From Delphinus delphis (Eukaryota > Chordata > Mammalia > Artiodactyla > Delphinidae): 64,000 nt of DNA. The notes beneath the pieces are model-generated. The model saw only the letters and a list, made by a program, of their open reading frames with translations. It did no database searches and was not told the DNA's origin. How positions within the stretch are numbered: the first letter of the stretch is position 1; each line of letters starts with the position of its first letter. The stretch lies in NCBI RefSeq assembly GCF_949987515.2, contig NC_082684.1, forward strand, positions 17,909,701 to 17,973,700, in the 5' to 3' direction. Position numbers and translations under genes: made by a program. Below are positions 36,765 to 48,010 of this stretch, in pieces.

Positions 36765-36990
36765 AGAGCAAGGGGCAGACATGAGGCCATAGAATTAGGC
36801 TGGGGCCACATAATTAGGGGTTCAAATGCCTGACTAGGAACCTGGGGTTTCTTTAAGTCATAGAAAAAGATTGAAGCTTAAACAGGGAAGTGGCATGGTT
36901 GGATTTGCACGTTTGATGGAAGTCCCGTTGGACCAGGGCAGAGGATGTCTGGTAGAGCCATTACCGAGGTATCTAATAGAGAAAATGGAG
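36765..36990 (-). mobile_element. L2 ORF2 relic, reverse strand
   Basis: The order 'gcagacatgaggccatag', 'acagggaagtggcatgg', 'ttggatttgcac' and 'gttggaccagggcagagg' matches antisense L2 coding sequence (reverse transcriptase C-terminal part). Confidence 0.5.
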
Positions 36991-37369
36991 CAAATGTGTG
37001 AGAAAAGAAAGGCTTCACACTGAAAAACAGGAAAGATTCAATCTGCATGACCTGTGTGTTACACACACGCTCTCTGAAGACAGACGAATGTTACAGGTAA
37101 GACCTTGGAAATCCTCAGCGTGGGAAGTCGCAGTTGTATCTGGCTTAGGCATAAGCAGTGGTGGCCTTGATGGAAGCAGTACTACGATTTCAGCTCTGGT
37201 CTTCCTGGGAGTTGTCTCATTGCCTCAGACAATGGGGTGGGGTCTGGCACATTGGGACTGTCCCGCTAGCAGGCAGATATACTTGGATCCATCTGGCATG
37301 TTCAGTCTGTACCTAACTCTACAAAGCACCTTCTCCAAGTGCTCCCCATGACTCTCCCACCCACCTCAG
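36991..37369. other. Unclassified sequence
   Basis: No gene recognised. The 117-codon frame at 36998-37351 lacks any domain I recognise, and its upstream part lies next to the L2 relic. Confidence 0.45.
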
Positions 37370-37739
37370 AGTTTTGATACCTTCTTTTTCCTTCCTACCC
37401 AACAGCCACCCTCCTACATCCTGTCATAGTTGATTCCTTTTTCATCTTTATATCTTAGCTTAAGCACCATGTTTCAGGGATGCATCTTCACCACATCTTC
37501 ACCAGATGAGAGCTCCCATATGCACTCCCATAGTCTCCTATACCTTTTTCCTCCAGCTATAATCACAAGTTATAATTATATATTTAAGAAATTATTTGAT
37601 TAATGCCTGTCTCTTCCATTATAGCTCTCCTAAGGAAGAGCAATGTGTGTAGTATTCTTGAATGTCTCATAAGTCCAGCAAATTTTCTAGAACATAGTGT
37701 GTTCTCAACACATATTTATTCAATGAAAGAATGACTTCC
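37370..37739 (+). mobile_element. L2 LINE 3' UTR relic
   Basis: Shows the L2 3' UTR order, ending in 'catagtgtgttctcaacacat' (37694) and 'atttattcaatgaaagaatga' (37714), the degenerate L2 terminus. A CHR SINE is inserted at its end. Confidence 0.55.
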
Positions 37740-37941
37740 GGGGCTTCCCTGGTGGCGCAGTTTTTGAGAGTCCGCCTGCCGATGCAGGGGACACGGGTTC
37801 ATGCCCCAGTCCGGGAAGATCCCACATGCCGCGGAGCGGCTGGGCCCGTAAGCCATGGCCGCTGAGCCTGCGCATCCAGAGCCTGGGCTCCGCAATGGGA
37901 GAGACCACAACAGTGAGAGGCCCGTGTACCGCAAAAAAAAA
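37740..37941 (+). mobile_element. CHR-type SINE
   Basis: Complete SINE from 'ggggcttccctggtggcgc' to 'gtgtaccgc' plus A10 or so. The perfect 10 bp target duplication 'aatgacttcc' is at 37730-37739 and 37942-37951. Confidence 0.95.
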
Positions 37942-38094
37942 AATGACTTCCCCATCGGTGCTATCACAATTGACATGTTGAACATGAGAAGTGTATCCAT
38001 AAGCTCTGACCTCATTGATCTCCCTCATGATTGTAGTAAAAAAAAGTATTTACCTTGCGTTGTAGTAAACATCCTTGTGGGGATTTTCCTCTTT

Positions 38095-38212
38095 TGATCA
38101 TTCATTTACTCATTCACTCCACAAACAATAATTGAGCACAATGCCTTGTACTAGGACTAGGAATACAAAGATAAAAAAAGACTTGTCTTTTCTCGCAAGG
38201 GCTCAGTTACTT
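38095..38212 (-). mobile_element. L2 LINE 3' end relic, reverse strand
   Basis: 'gatcattcatttactcattc', 'acaataattgagcac' and 'cttgtactaggactagga' form the antisense L2 terminus. Confidence 0.55.
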
Positions 38213-39899
38213 CTGCCCACCTTCCAATCTCACTTTTCTACATTTTTCTTTTTTTCAGCAAACTAATCCTACCACCAGAAAATAAGTTGCCAGTATTCCA
38301 GTCTCTTGTGTTTTCTACTAAAAATTGCCGGCAGAATGAGACATGGCTCTTTTGTTATTTTCATTAGAAAGCAAATTGCTTGTGATACCTTTGACAAGAA
38401 TTAAATGGAGGCATAGAGTTAACTTCACATTACTGTGGAGGTGAATTTTTGAGAAAGGAATGGAGTCTGTCAGACTCAGAGGTTCATTGCTGTTTATTAA
38501 AAAAATGGCATCATTGAGCTCTTGAATCACTGCATAAGGACACCTAAACTGAATGTCTAGTGACGGTTTTTATAAAGAATTTTACCCTGTAATGACTGTT
38601 CCTGCCGTGTTATTGTTTCAAGTGGTTGTAAGAAAGAGTTTTATTCTTGCTATTTCAAAGAAAACAAGAATATTTTGGAGGTTTGGTATTTGAACACCTT
38701 TCTTCTTTGTTCAATTCTAAGTTTTAGAAAAGAATGATGGCTTGTGGTTTGTGTTGGAAATAAACTACTGCAGTTGAAAGGTGTTTTTGCAGTTTCCCCA
38801 ATGTGTCATGTTTATGCTAACCTTTTCAAAAGAAAAGCTTTGAGAAACTGACTATAAAAGCAGTGCACTCTGGGCAGAAAGTAGGAATTTGGTGGGAGGG
38901 TGTGCAAAAGTGTTTATATATCTTACTTGACAGCATTAGTGAGTATAATGAATTATATCACAGTACAGCATTTGTTTAAAATTATTGTAACCTGGGTTAT
39001 CTACATTTAAGATTTCTTACATAGATTATGTGTCTGTATTTATTTGTTTCTTTATAATTAGCCTTTTTCAAGAAAGTTTTAAATAAGCTTTGCCCACTCT
39101 TCAACAATCACCAGTACTAGTCTTACCACACTGTGTCTTTAATCTGTATGAAGATGAACCAGCATTGGTGGAGTTCTTAGCCTTCACAATAGAAAAACAA
39201 CGAAGTCTGCTCATAGAAATTTCTTTCACTCTCATTTTGCTTCAGTCTTATTCCTTCACCTGGTGTTCACATTAGATTCAATTGACTTGGTTCTGGTAAT
39301 GACTCAAAGATGCTGGCTCTTCAATTTCCTTCCCCAAATGTGGACAATTCTAATTATGTACTTGACACTGATTTAGCCCCTGATCTAGCCCCTGATCAAC
39401 TTGTGACTCCAGGATTTAGATTTTAGCATATGCTGTGGTTCTGTACTTGTCTTGGCACTAAATATTATGGCAAACTAACTTTAATGTACAACCAAAATTG
39501 AATTCTGCTTCCTACTAAGGCAGGTGTAAGAACATATTTACATGGACCAAAGAAAAGGTGATTTTTTTTTAAAGAAAGGACAAGTTAATTTTCTGAATGT
39601 TTAATCCAATCATTTCCAAAAGTCTAGATATTTGAAATTTGTCCACTTGATTGATTTAATTGCACTCAATCACACAGATTCCTACTCTCATGGAAAGACA
39701 ACTGAAATTTCTGTGAGCCAAGCAGAACATATATAAAGCAGAAAAGAAGAAAAGGAAATACTAGAAAAAAACCCCACTGTAACAGAAAAAGATGACTACC
39801 TTTGATGACTTGTTAGTAAACTCCACATGATTGAGGAAAAGTAAGTAAGGTTGAAAATAGGCTATTAGGAAATTCTCAAATTACATGCAAAGAGAAAAA
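38213..39899. other. Unclassified sequence
   Basis: No gene or clear repeat recognised. The 61-codon frame at 39090-39275 has no recognisable domain. Confidence 0.5.
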
Positions 39900-41421
39900 A
39901 GAATGGAAAAGTAACAATAGAAATTTCAAGAATCTTGGTGTAATTGCAAAAGGTACAACATACATAGTGTTGTTAGGAAGATAAAGGAGTTAGGAAAAGA
40001 TTTGAAGTAATAATGGCCAAGAGCCAAGGACTGTCCGAAATTAAAGACAGATACAAAACAAAAACAAACAAACAAACAAAAAAGCAGATCTAGGAAATTC
40101 AGACAATAATCAGGATTAATATGTTAAAAAAATCATTCCTAAGCACATCATATTAAAACTACAGAAAACCAAAGACAAAAAGGATATCTTGAAAGTATCC
40201 AGATTAAAAAAAAAAAAAAATCTTGCTATAGAGAAACAAGTACAAGAATTAGAGCAGACTTATCTGAAAAATCAAGCAAGCAAGAAGAGAGTGGATTGAA
40301 ATATGTAAAACATTGAAGGAAAAACAAAACACCAACTGAGAATTTTATATCCAGTGAAATTATCATGGTAAAGTGAAGAAATAAAGACAAAAAGAAAAAG
40401 AAAAAACTGAAAGTTTTTTTTTTTATTGTCAGTAAACTTGTCTTGCATGAAATGTTAAAAGACACTCATGAGAGCTAAACTTCTTTGTTTTGGAATGATA
40501 GGTTTTACAGACAAGCAAGGAGAGAAGGCAAACATGATTTGCATGACAATATGTTAGAATTGAAGGTATTGAAGGTATTAGTACAAAATCATATTTAGCT
40601 TAATATTTACACAGAAAGTTACATATAGTTACATGTAAAATTACACATGAATATATATAATATATATACACACTAGTATATACACACATATCCCCTTGAT
40701 CTGTCAACCAAGAGGGCCTAGAGGCAATGACCCCTTAATAGCAATGAACAACCTAGAGGCCAGTTATTTGTTTCTAAGACTATTTTCCAATAAAAGGAGC
40801 CTGTTCTCCTTGAAGAAATGGCTGATTCTAGGACCAGGGCATTAAATATACAAGATGAACCTGGAACATCTTGAAATGCCAGAAGGTAAGAAAGTACTTA
40901 AATGAGAATGTAATAAATGATTATGTCAAAGGAGACAACTGAAAGAGCACAGTGGCCAAAAGTGAAACAGTTGAAGCAATAAAGTAAACAAAACATTTTT
41001 GGATTAAGACCAAAAGCATTAAATAAATATCCAATGAGTGCATACTGATATAAATACATTTTAAAAGTGAAAGAGAATAGATACATTTCCTGTGCAGAAA
41101 AATTCCAGATAATTTATATAGATACTTCGCCTTCAAAGAGGTAGAGCATAATCCCCATTCCTTAAGGGTGGTCTATGCCTAATGACATCCTTCTAAAGGG
41201 TACAGTATGGAAAGTGAGGTGGAAGTGAGAGTAGGGAGAGAAACTTGACAGTGGAGAAACCTGATACTGATACTATCAAATCTAGGTGATCAAGGTTAAT
41301 TTCATTAGTGGTAAGTTTGGTGATTGGGTGATGTGATGAGAAAGGAACCCTACCTCTGTGACCCTCTTACTGAAACCCATAAACCCAGTCCCACCATGAG
41401 GAAAATAGGCAAATCCCAATT
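39900..41421 (+). mobile_element. HAL1-like (half-L1) element, first part
   Basis: The stretch 39930-40400 follows the C-terminal half of an L1-type ORF1 ('gaagtaataatggccaagag', 'cctaagcacatcatattaaaactac', then 'ttttatatccagtgaaatta', with stops). It then passes directly into a 3' UTR ('gtacagtatggaaagtgaggtgg' at about 41201, 'agtggagaaacctgata', 'gtgatcaaggttaatttcat') without an ORF2. That fits the half-L1 class. It breaks off at 41421 and resumes at 42852. Old and non-coding. Confidence 0.55.
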
Positions 41422-42851
41422 TTATCTTTCCAGTAAACAGTGCCAGAGCAACTGACTATCCACACGCAAAAGAATGAAGTTAGACTCCAACCTCACACTA
41501 TACACAACAATTAACTGTAAATGGATCAACAACCTAAATAAGACTCTTAGAATACAACATAGATGTAAATTTTTGTGACCTTGGATTAGGCAACTATTTT
41601 TTATATAATACATATAGCACAAGCAATCAAAGGAAAAGTAGATAAGTTGTATTTCAACAAAGTTTAAAACTTCGTGCTTCAAAGAACACTATCCAGAAAA
41701 TTAAAAGATACCATAGAATGTAAGTAAATATTTGTAAACTAAATATACTTGATAATGGTCTAGTATCCAGAGTATAGTAAGAAAGCTTACTGCTCAAAAA
41801 TAAAAAGACACAAAATCTAATTTAAAAATTGGCAAGGAATTTGAATTGGCATTTCTCAAAAGGAGCTTTATAAATGGCCAATTAGGACATTAAAAAATGC
41901 TCAGGGGCTTCCCTGGTGGCACAGTGGTTGAGAGTCCGCCTGCCGATGCGGGGGACACAAGTTCGTGCCCCGGTCTGGGAGGATCCCCCATGCCACGGAG
42001 CAGCTGGGCCCATGAGCCATGGCCGCTGAGCCTGCGCGTCCGGAGCCTGTGCTCCGCAATGGTAGAGGCCACAGCAGTGAGAGGCCCACGTACTGCAAAA
42101 AAAAAAAAAAAAAAAATGCTCAGCATCATTAGCCATCTGGAACAGGTAAATCAAAACCTCAGTAAGATATCACTTCCCACCCACTAGGATGACCAAGTTT
42201 AAGGAGGCAGACAATACCAAGTGTTGACAAGGATGTGAAGAAGTTGAAATTCTCATACATTTCTGTTGGGAATATAAAATGGAACAGCCATTATAGAACA
42301 TAATTTGGTGGTTCCTCAAAAAGTTGAGTAGAGTTACTACATGAGCAAGTATTTATACTCCTAGGCACATATCTAAGAGACTGATATCATATGCTCACAC
42401 AAAACCTGTACTCAAATGTACGTAACAGCATTATTTGTAATGGCCAAAACGCAGAATCAACCCAAATGTTCATCAACTGATGGATGGAAAAATAAAATAG
42501 CGTATATCCATACAATTGAATATTATTTATCCATAGAAAGGAAGGATGAACTGAAACATGCTACAGCACAGACTGATCTTGAAACCATTACACTAATTGA
42601 AAGAAGCCAGATACAAAAGGCCATATGTTGTATGGTTCTATTTAATGTATTGTCCAGAATAGACAAATCTATAGAGACACAAAGTATATTAGTGATTTCA
42701 GGGTCTTGGAGGAGGAGGAAATATGTATGAGATTTCATTTTGGAGTGATGAAATAATGGTTACACAATGAGGTGTATATACTAAAATCCACTAAATTGTA
42801 CTATTTAAAAGTGTGCATTTTATAATATGATAATTATTTTTCAATTTTTAA
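41422..42851 (+). mobile_element. L1 3' end inserted into the HAL1-like element
   Basis: A 5'-truncated L1 with ORF2 C-terminal landmarks ('aagaatgaagttagactcc' at 41469, the 'atggcca' and 'gaagccagatacaaaa' blocks at 42426 and 42602) and a 3' UTR ending near 42851. Imperfect target repeats 'aaatcccaatt' (41411-41421) and 'aaataccaatt' (42852-42862) flank it. It is itself split by a SINE at 41905-42110. Confidence 0.7.
41905..42110 (+). mobile_element. CHR-type SINE
   Basis: Complete SINE from 'gggcttccctggtggcacag' to 'acgtactgc' with an A tail. The perfect 13 bp target duplication 'aaaaaatgctcag' is at 41892-41904 and 42111-42123. It is the youngest layer of the nest. Confidence 0.95.
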
Positions 42852-43255
42852 AAATACCAATTGAGAGCCATTCTGACCTTCATTCCTTATCAGTACCCAA
42901 ACACTACTCCTCAAAACTTTCAAGGTCAAAAAAAATGAGGAAAGAGTAAGAAACTGTCACACACAGCCAAGGGGAGACTAAAGAAAGATGGCTAAGTATA
43001 TCCTGGATGACATTCCAGAACAGAAAAAGACTAGATTAAAAACTAGAAAAATCTGATTAAAGTATGGACTTCATTTAATAATAATGAATCAATATTTTTT
43101 CATTAATTGTGACAAATAGACCACAGTCACATAAAACATTAGTAGGGATACCATAGGAAAAAAATATATGTGGGGCATATGAAAACATTTTCACTTTTTC
43201 TGTAAATCTAAAAATGTTCTAAAATTACAAGTTTATTAAAAGAAACTCATTTATG
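42852..43255 (+). mobile_element. HAL1-like element, second part (3' end)
   Basis: Resumes the interrupted 3' UTR: 'tactcctcaaaactttcaagg' (42906), 'gaaactgtcac' (42950), 'gattaaagtatggacttca' (43055) and 'tttttctgtaaatctaaaaatg' (43196). It ends at an A/T-rich terminus near 43250. Confidence 0.55.
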
Positions 43256-43284
43256 AAGTACTGGCATTACTCTCCACTATGAAG

Positions 43285-43405
43285 ATAAGTAAAAAGATGC
43301 AACAAAAGCTTAAATAACCTGCCATAGCTAGTAAGTGCCAAAGCTGGTATTTGAACCTGGACAGTCCAGCTCTGGAGTCTGTGCTTTTGATCATTGTGCA
43401 CAATG
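43285..43405 (-). mobile_element. MIR SINE relic, reverse strand
   Basis: Antisense MIR core: 'aataacctgccatagctag' (43313), 'gtgccaaagctggtatttgaacc' and 'ctctggagtctgtgcttttga'. Confidence 0.7.
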
Positions 43406-44620
43406 TTTTCTGATTTATCTTCCACCCTCTTCAACCTTTTCCATGTCCCTGAAAGCTGGCTTATAAAATTTCTCTTGCCCTGCTTCAAGATGCATTAGAA
43501 TAAATGGAGGACCAGACCAGAAGGGGATTGGATGGAGTAAAGAGAAGGGTGCCGGCAGTTATTCCCCCTCTCTCTCCCTATAGAGTCATCTTAGGCTGGC
43601 TGCAGTTTTGATCTATCAACCAAATGTCCTAGCTCCCATCTGGAAGGCTTTTCTGTGCAGCTTTTTTTCATGTTCCAGTAATGGCTCCCTTTCCACCGCT
43701 CAAACCTAAGCACTGTATTATTTTTTTGTGGTTTCCTTACACCTTGTCTATATCTTTATGAATAGTACATAAATGAATAGACTATCTTTTCTGTGCCAAG
43801 TCCCTTTCTGATACCACCATTATGTTAATTCTCAACTTGTTGTCAAAGAACATAAGTTAACATTATGAAGTAGGAGGAGTTTACCTTCAGTGGCCTCTCA
43901 CTTGTCCATCTAACTCCTCCAAATATACATTAAGATTTTTTAGAACAAACACAGCATTTATTCATAGTTGATAAAAGTTCTCATAATCCTACTTCAGGTA
44001 AATGTTTCATTTCACTAAATCAAAAGAAACTCAAATCCAAAGATGTAAGTAATTTACTATAGTCCTAGTTATAGGAGATATTACCAAGATAATACTTTCA
44101 CATATCAAACTTGAAAAGAGAAAAAGTACTTTCTACTAATTCTTTTGATATCTCTCAGAGGGAATAAGAAAACATATAGCTTAAAGATTTGAAATTGAAA
44201 CCTAACATAACAAAAATCACATCAAATAAACTGCATTATATTAGAGACTTTATATAGCACAGAATTCTTTCTAGGGGTAAAAGAACTTTTTTTAAATTTT
44301 GTGCTTTTGCATTATCTAAAATATGTCAGAATTATGACTAAAAAGGGCATAGAAACAATTGTTTTCAGTCATACCAGTTTCTACAACAGTTTGAAAGGGG
44401 CAATGTGCATATTTTGATGTCATCTCTCCATGACAGTGCGGTAGTTGAGTTTAGATATCTTTTTGTATCATTTTGTTTTTCAAAAACATGTAATTTATGA
44501 GAATGTTCATTTTATGTAATATATCAAAAAAATATGAACTGCTCACTCAAAATTAAAGGCCCATTTTATTTTCACTTCCCAGACTATTGAAGACCAGATT
44601 CACAGTATATATATGTGATA
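43406..44620. other. Unclassified sequence
   Basis: No gene or clear repeat recognised. Confidence 0.5.
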
Positions 44621-44626
44621 CAGCTA

Positions 44627-44690
44627 CCAAGGTGTAATATGTGCATAAGAGTACATGGCCAAAACCATGCACTTAGTGAATAGCAAGGAA
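44627..44690 (+). repeat. First copy of a local 60 bp duplication
   Basis: 'accaaggtgtaat...cacttagtgaatagc' at 44627-44690 recurs with about 85 percent identity as two halves, 46348-46385 and 46985-47003, separated by an LTR-like insertion. The identity continues a few bases into 'aaatgaca'/'agatgact'. Confidence 0.8.
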
Positions 44691-44705
44691 ATGACATATA
44701 TATGT

Positions 44706-44710
<5 letters not shown>

Positions 44711-44759
<49 letters not shown>
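44711..44759. repeat. (TG)n microsatellite
   Basis: About 24 uninterrupted TG units, preceded by an imperfect TG/TA lead-in from 44700. It lies just before the SINE. Confidence 0.97.
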
Positions 44760-44760
<1 letters not shown>

Positions 44761-44762
<2 letters not shown>

Positions 44763-45111
44763 ACTTCCCTGGTGGCGAGGTGGTTGGGAATCTGCCTGCC
44801 GATGCAGGGGACACGGGTTCGATCCCTGGGCTGGGAAGATCCCACATGCCACGGAGCAACTAAGCCCATGTGCCACACCTACTGAGCCTGCATTCTAGAG
44901 CCCATGAGCCACAACTACTGAAGCCTGCGAGCCACAACTACTGAAGCTTATGTGCCTAGAGCCTGTGCTCTGCCACGAGAGAAGCCACCACAATGAGAAG
45001 CCCGCACACTGCAACAAAGGGTAGCCCCTGCTCACTGCAACTAGTGAAAGCCTGCACGCAGCAACGAAGACACAATGTGGCACCCCGACCCCAGCAAAAA
45101 AAAAAAAAAAA
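44761..45111 (+). mobile_element. Long CHR-type SINE (older subfamily)
   Basis: Begins 'tgacttccctggtggcg' and has a box B-like 'gggttcgatccc'. It then has several internal repeats of 'gagccacaactactgaagc' (44907-44950) and 'gcaactagtgaaagcctgc' (45038), ending in A16. It is the longer CHR type, about 350 bp. No simple target duplication can be seen because both sides are microsatellites. Confidence 0.85.
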
Positions 45112-45129
45112 GACAGACAGATGACAGAT

Positions 45130-45131
<2 letters not shown>

Positions 45132-45176
<45 letters not shown>
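45132..45176. repeat. (AC)n microsatellite
   Basis: About 22 AC units, complementary to the (TG)n run on the other side of the SINE. It starts after a (GACA)-like transition from the SINE tail. Confidence 0.97.
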
Positions 45177-45179
<3 letters not shown>

Positions 45180-45184
<5 letters not shown>

Positions 45185-46080
45185 ACTATATATAGTTAGG
45201 CTGCAATGAAATATTACAATGTCTCCACCTAGCTGAGCTAATTCAAGCCTGTCAATACAAACATAACTTCCTTTACCCAGTCATACTCTGGGGGAGCCAC
45301 CTTCAAAATTCCCCAGTCCTTTTTTCTAACATTCTTCCCTTTTTAATCCAGCAAAATGAATTGACAATTTAGCCAACCCACTGACGTCACCTTCGGAGAA
45401 TGGATAACGTTCTAGGAAAGGGACTTCTTGGCAATCTCCCTGACAGCACTTCTTGTTCTAACCATTCATTTCACTCTCAGAATATTTCAGTTGTCTGTTA
45501 ATATTCCAGGCCTGCAACAGCTACATAGAAGAAAGAACTCCAGATAAGTAAGCTATTGTGTATTCTGCTGTCCATTTTTTCCTCCCATGTAAGCCCAGGG
45601 GGAATGCTGCCCAGAAAGACACTTTACATGGTAGGTGGTTCCATTAGGGAGAACTAAAGCAAATCAAAAGCTACACTCTGCTGATTGCAGCCTCAACCAG
45701 ACATTGGCTTATGGAAATTGCTGAAGATTTTCTAGGGCAGGCTGAGCAAATTCATTTTCATGAAGATCAGCACTGAATGAGAGACTGGTCTAGATGAATT
45801 TTAAAGTCCTTGCCATGCCTAAGATTCAGGGATTGGGGACACAGAGTTTTACTATAGAAATTAGGTATTAGAGTTACTTATCCTCTCTCTTACCTCTTAG
45901 ATATCTTTGATAGTAGCACTAATAAAAGTCAAAATTTAGAGATGAACTGTAATAACACCATTTAGATAAACACTGTTGGTCTTCTCCACAAAACTTTCTT
46001 CACTTAGCCACCTTCCAGCTTGTGTTATCCATTTCATACATATCTGATCAAAATTATATAGTTTAAGGTCTCTATGAATG
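45180..46080. other. Unclassified sequence
   Basis: No gene or clear repeat recognised. Confidence 0.45.
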
Positions 46081-46084
46081 GAAA

Positions 46085-46345
46085 GGCAAGACTTCCCTAA
46101 GAAATTCACAGTGGATGTCTGGAGGTGCAGCTGCCATCATGAAACTATTTAGGGAAAATTTACTGGGTTGAGTAGAAAGATAGAAAGAAGTGGGTCAGTA
46201 AGAATATCTCTAAGCAGCCCTCCCAACTCTTGAGTGGCTTCCTATGTATCTATTGTTATATAAAATAAATAAACCTGTGTGTTTCTAAACCACCAGATTT
46301 CTGTATTCTGTCATTTTTAGCCAAAACACTCTGAAACTGACAGTC
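46085..46345 (+). mobile_element. LTR-like fragment (ERVL-type suspected)
   Basis: Shares 'gatgtctggaggtg', 'gccatc' and a 3' part 'aaataaataaacctgtgtgtttc...ccaccagatttctg' with old solo LTRs of ERVL type and with the fragment at 9700. It ends near 'ctgaaactgac'. Family not certain. Confidence 0.4.
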
Positions 46346-46347
46346 AC

Positions 46348-46385
46348 CAAGATATAATGTGTGGATAAAAGTACATAGTCAAAAT
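46348..46385 (+). repeat. Second copy of the 60 bp duplication, left half
   Basis: 'accaagatataatgtg...agtcaaaat' matches 44627-44668. The right half continues at 46984 after the LTR-like insertion. Confidence 0.75.
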
Positions 46386-46981
46386 TGATACCAAGCAGAG
46401 CCTTGTGGAGCTCCTGGGCACAAAGGCCTTTCTGTGTCCCCCATTTCTTGATTATAGGAAATAGGCTTCATTCAGCCTCCATGAGTTTCAATGCGCAGGT
46501 TCAAAGTGTTGCTAATTAGGGAAGAGACAGGATGTGAGACAAGGAAGGAGCAGTCAAGAAACAATAGTGCAGCCTTGGGGCAAGGTCCTGATTCCCCCTC
46601 AAGGGATATACATAGCAATAACTTTGAGTGGTTTTGCAGATACTTAAACCCCTACAAGATGGGAGAAGTTAACTGTATGCTGCCCATAAGCATGTAGACT
46701 CCAGACCCACCCGGCTGGAACCAGAAGGTTGATGATGCTGACTCCCAATTACCTCACCAGCAACCAATCAGAAGGATGTCCATGAGCTGATCATGCCCTC
46801 TTTGAACCATTACTATAAAACTCCTCACAACACCCTCCAGGTTGGGACACACAGTTTTGAGGGCATTAGCCTGCTGGGGCCCCCGTTGCCTAGCAAAGCA
46901 ATCAATCTATTCTACTTCACCCAAAACTCTGTCTCTGAGATTTAATTTGGTTTTGGGATACAGAGGCTGGATTCAGCTTCA
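46386..46981 (+). mobile_element. Probable solo LTR (ERV1-like)
   Basis: A 596 bp insertion with TG...CA ends splits a locally duplicated sequence, so its borders are set by the intact copy at 44627. It carries a CCAAT box at 46764-46768 and TATAAAA at 46814-46820. A candidate R/U5 follows, ending 'gtctctgagatttaatttgg...attcagcttca'. These are the usual U3 promoter elements of a gammaretrovirus-like LTR. The target duplication is imperfect ('aaat'/'gatt'). No internal retroviral genes are present. Confidence 0.6.
46764..46820 (+). promoter_or_regulatory. CCAAT and TATA boxes of the LTR-like element
   Basis: CCAAT at 46764-46768 and TATAAAA at 46814-46820 are about 46 bases apart, the usual LTR U3 spacing. 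Transcription today is not implied. Confidence 0.55.
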
Positions 46982-47003
46982 GATTCATGCACTTAATGAA
47001 TAG
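46982..47003 (+). repeat. Second copy of the 60 bp duplication, right half
   Basis: 'tcatgcacttaatgaatagc' continues the match to 44669-44690 beyond the LTR-like insertion. Confidence 0.75.
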
Positions 47004-47635
47004 CCAGATGACTAACCCGTAAAAGGGTAAAGTTAAGAACTGACTTTCAAGAAGTCATCTGAAATTAGAGCAGAGTTTGATAATAAAGCCTGATAAGAGG
47101 AAAGAAGAGTAAATGATAGGTGTCCATAAACTTGGCTAGTGTTCTGCTTTTGAGAGCCCCTGATACTACTCCCTCCATCTGTTTTCTATGGCCAAAATGC
47201 TTTTTTTTTTTTTTAGATTTAAAGGCAATATCTAAGGTAATCAGCATCTGACAATCTAGAGTAAAGATATAGGGACAGAATTTTAAGATCTTAGAATACG
47301 TCTCAAGGTCATGAATTTGTGACATCAAGCACAAAGAACATTCTTTTCTTCTTGGCTGGAAATAGCATAACAAACTAAAAGTTATGAAATTTCATTTTGA
47401 GGAATAATGTCTACCACCAAGGGATACAAATTAATAAAATCTGTGATTAAATGTTCAAACTCTTTTAAGAATAGTACCCGTTAGTATGAGGGAATTATCT
47501 ATTTTTCCATAAAATTAAGGTAATTATCTCAGAAATTTAAAATTTTTCTACTTTTTGCTTTATCGGATTGGAAAAGTTTGTGGTAAAAAAACAAAACAAA
47601 ACAAAACACAATGAGAGGAATTCTAAACTTGGAGA
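47004..47635. other. Unclassified sequence
   Basis: No gene or clear repeat. There is a T run near 47202 and a degenerate (AAAAC)n patch near 47586. Confidence 0.5.
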
Positions 47636-47765
47636 AGGCCCAGATCTAAGTCATGACTCTATCACTTACTACTTTTGTAACTTTGGGCACATAGTTCTGA
47701 TCTTCAGTTTGTCCATAAGTAAAAGGAAACAATATCCCTCCTATCTCTTACTGTGAGAATAAAAC
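47636..47765 (+). mobile_element. MIR SINE relic
   Basis: Sense MIR order: 'catgactctatcacttacta' (47653), 'tgtaactttgggcacatag' (47676), 'cttcagtttgtccataagtaaaa' and 'ttactgtgagaataaaa'. Confidence 0.7.
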
Positions 47766-47767
47766 CC

Positions 47768-48010
47768 ACTGATTCATTTAACAAATGTTTGTTGATTGTA
47801 GCTATGAACCAGCCACTCTGCTAGGTTTGGGGAAGACAGAGTTATAGACGATGGACATAACCTCATTCCTAGAGAATCTCACCTAGAACAAATATGTAAC
47901 CAAACTTGAATTAATTGTAATGACTAATATTCTGGGGGCATTCTGAAAAACCACTGGGGAAGGAAAGGAACAACTAGATCCATGAGACCAGGAGATTACA
48001 AAAATGAGAT
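47768..48010 (-). mobile_element. L2 LINE 3' end relic, reverse strand
   Basis: Antisense L2 order: 'ttcatttaacaaatgtttgtt' (47773), 'ccagccactctgctagg' (47809), 'gacagagttatagacgatgga' and 'tgactaatattctgggg'. Confidence 0.55.

Noticed and set aside
44711..45176. A CRISPR-like or satellite array
   Set aside because: The repeats are dinucleotide tracts around a SINE. There are no spacers or repeat units of CRISPR length.
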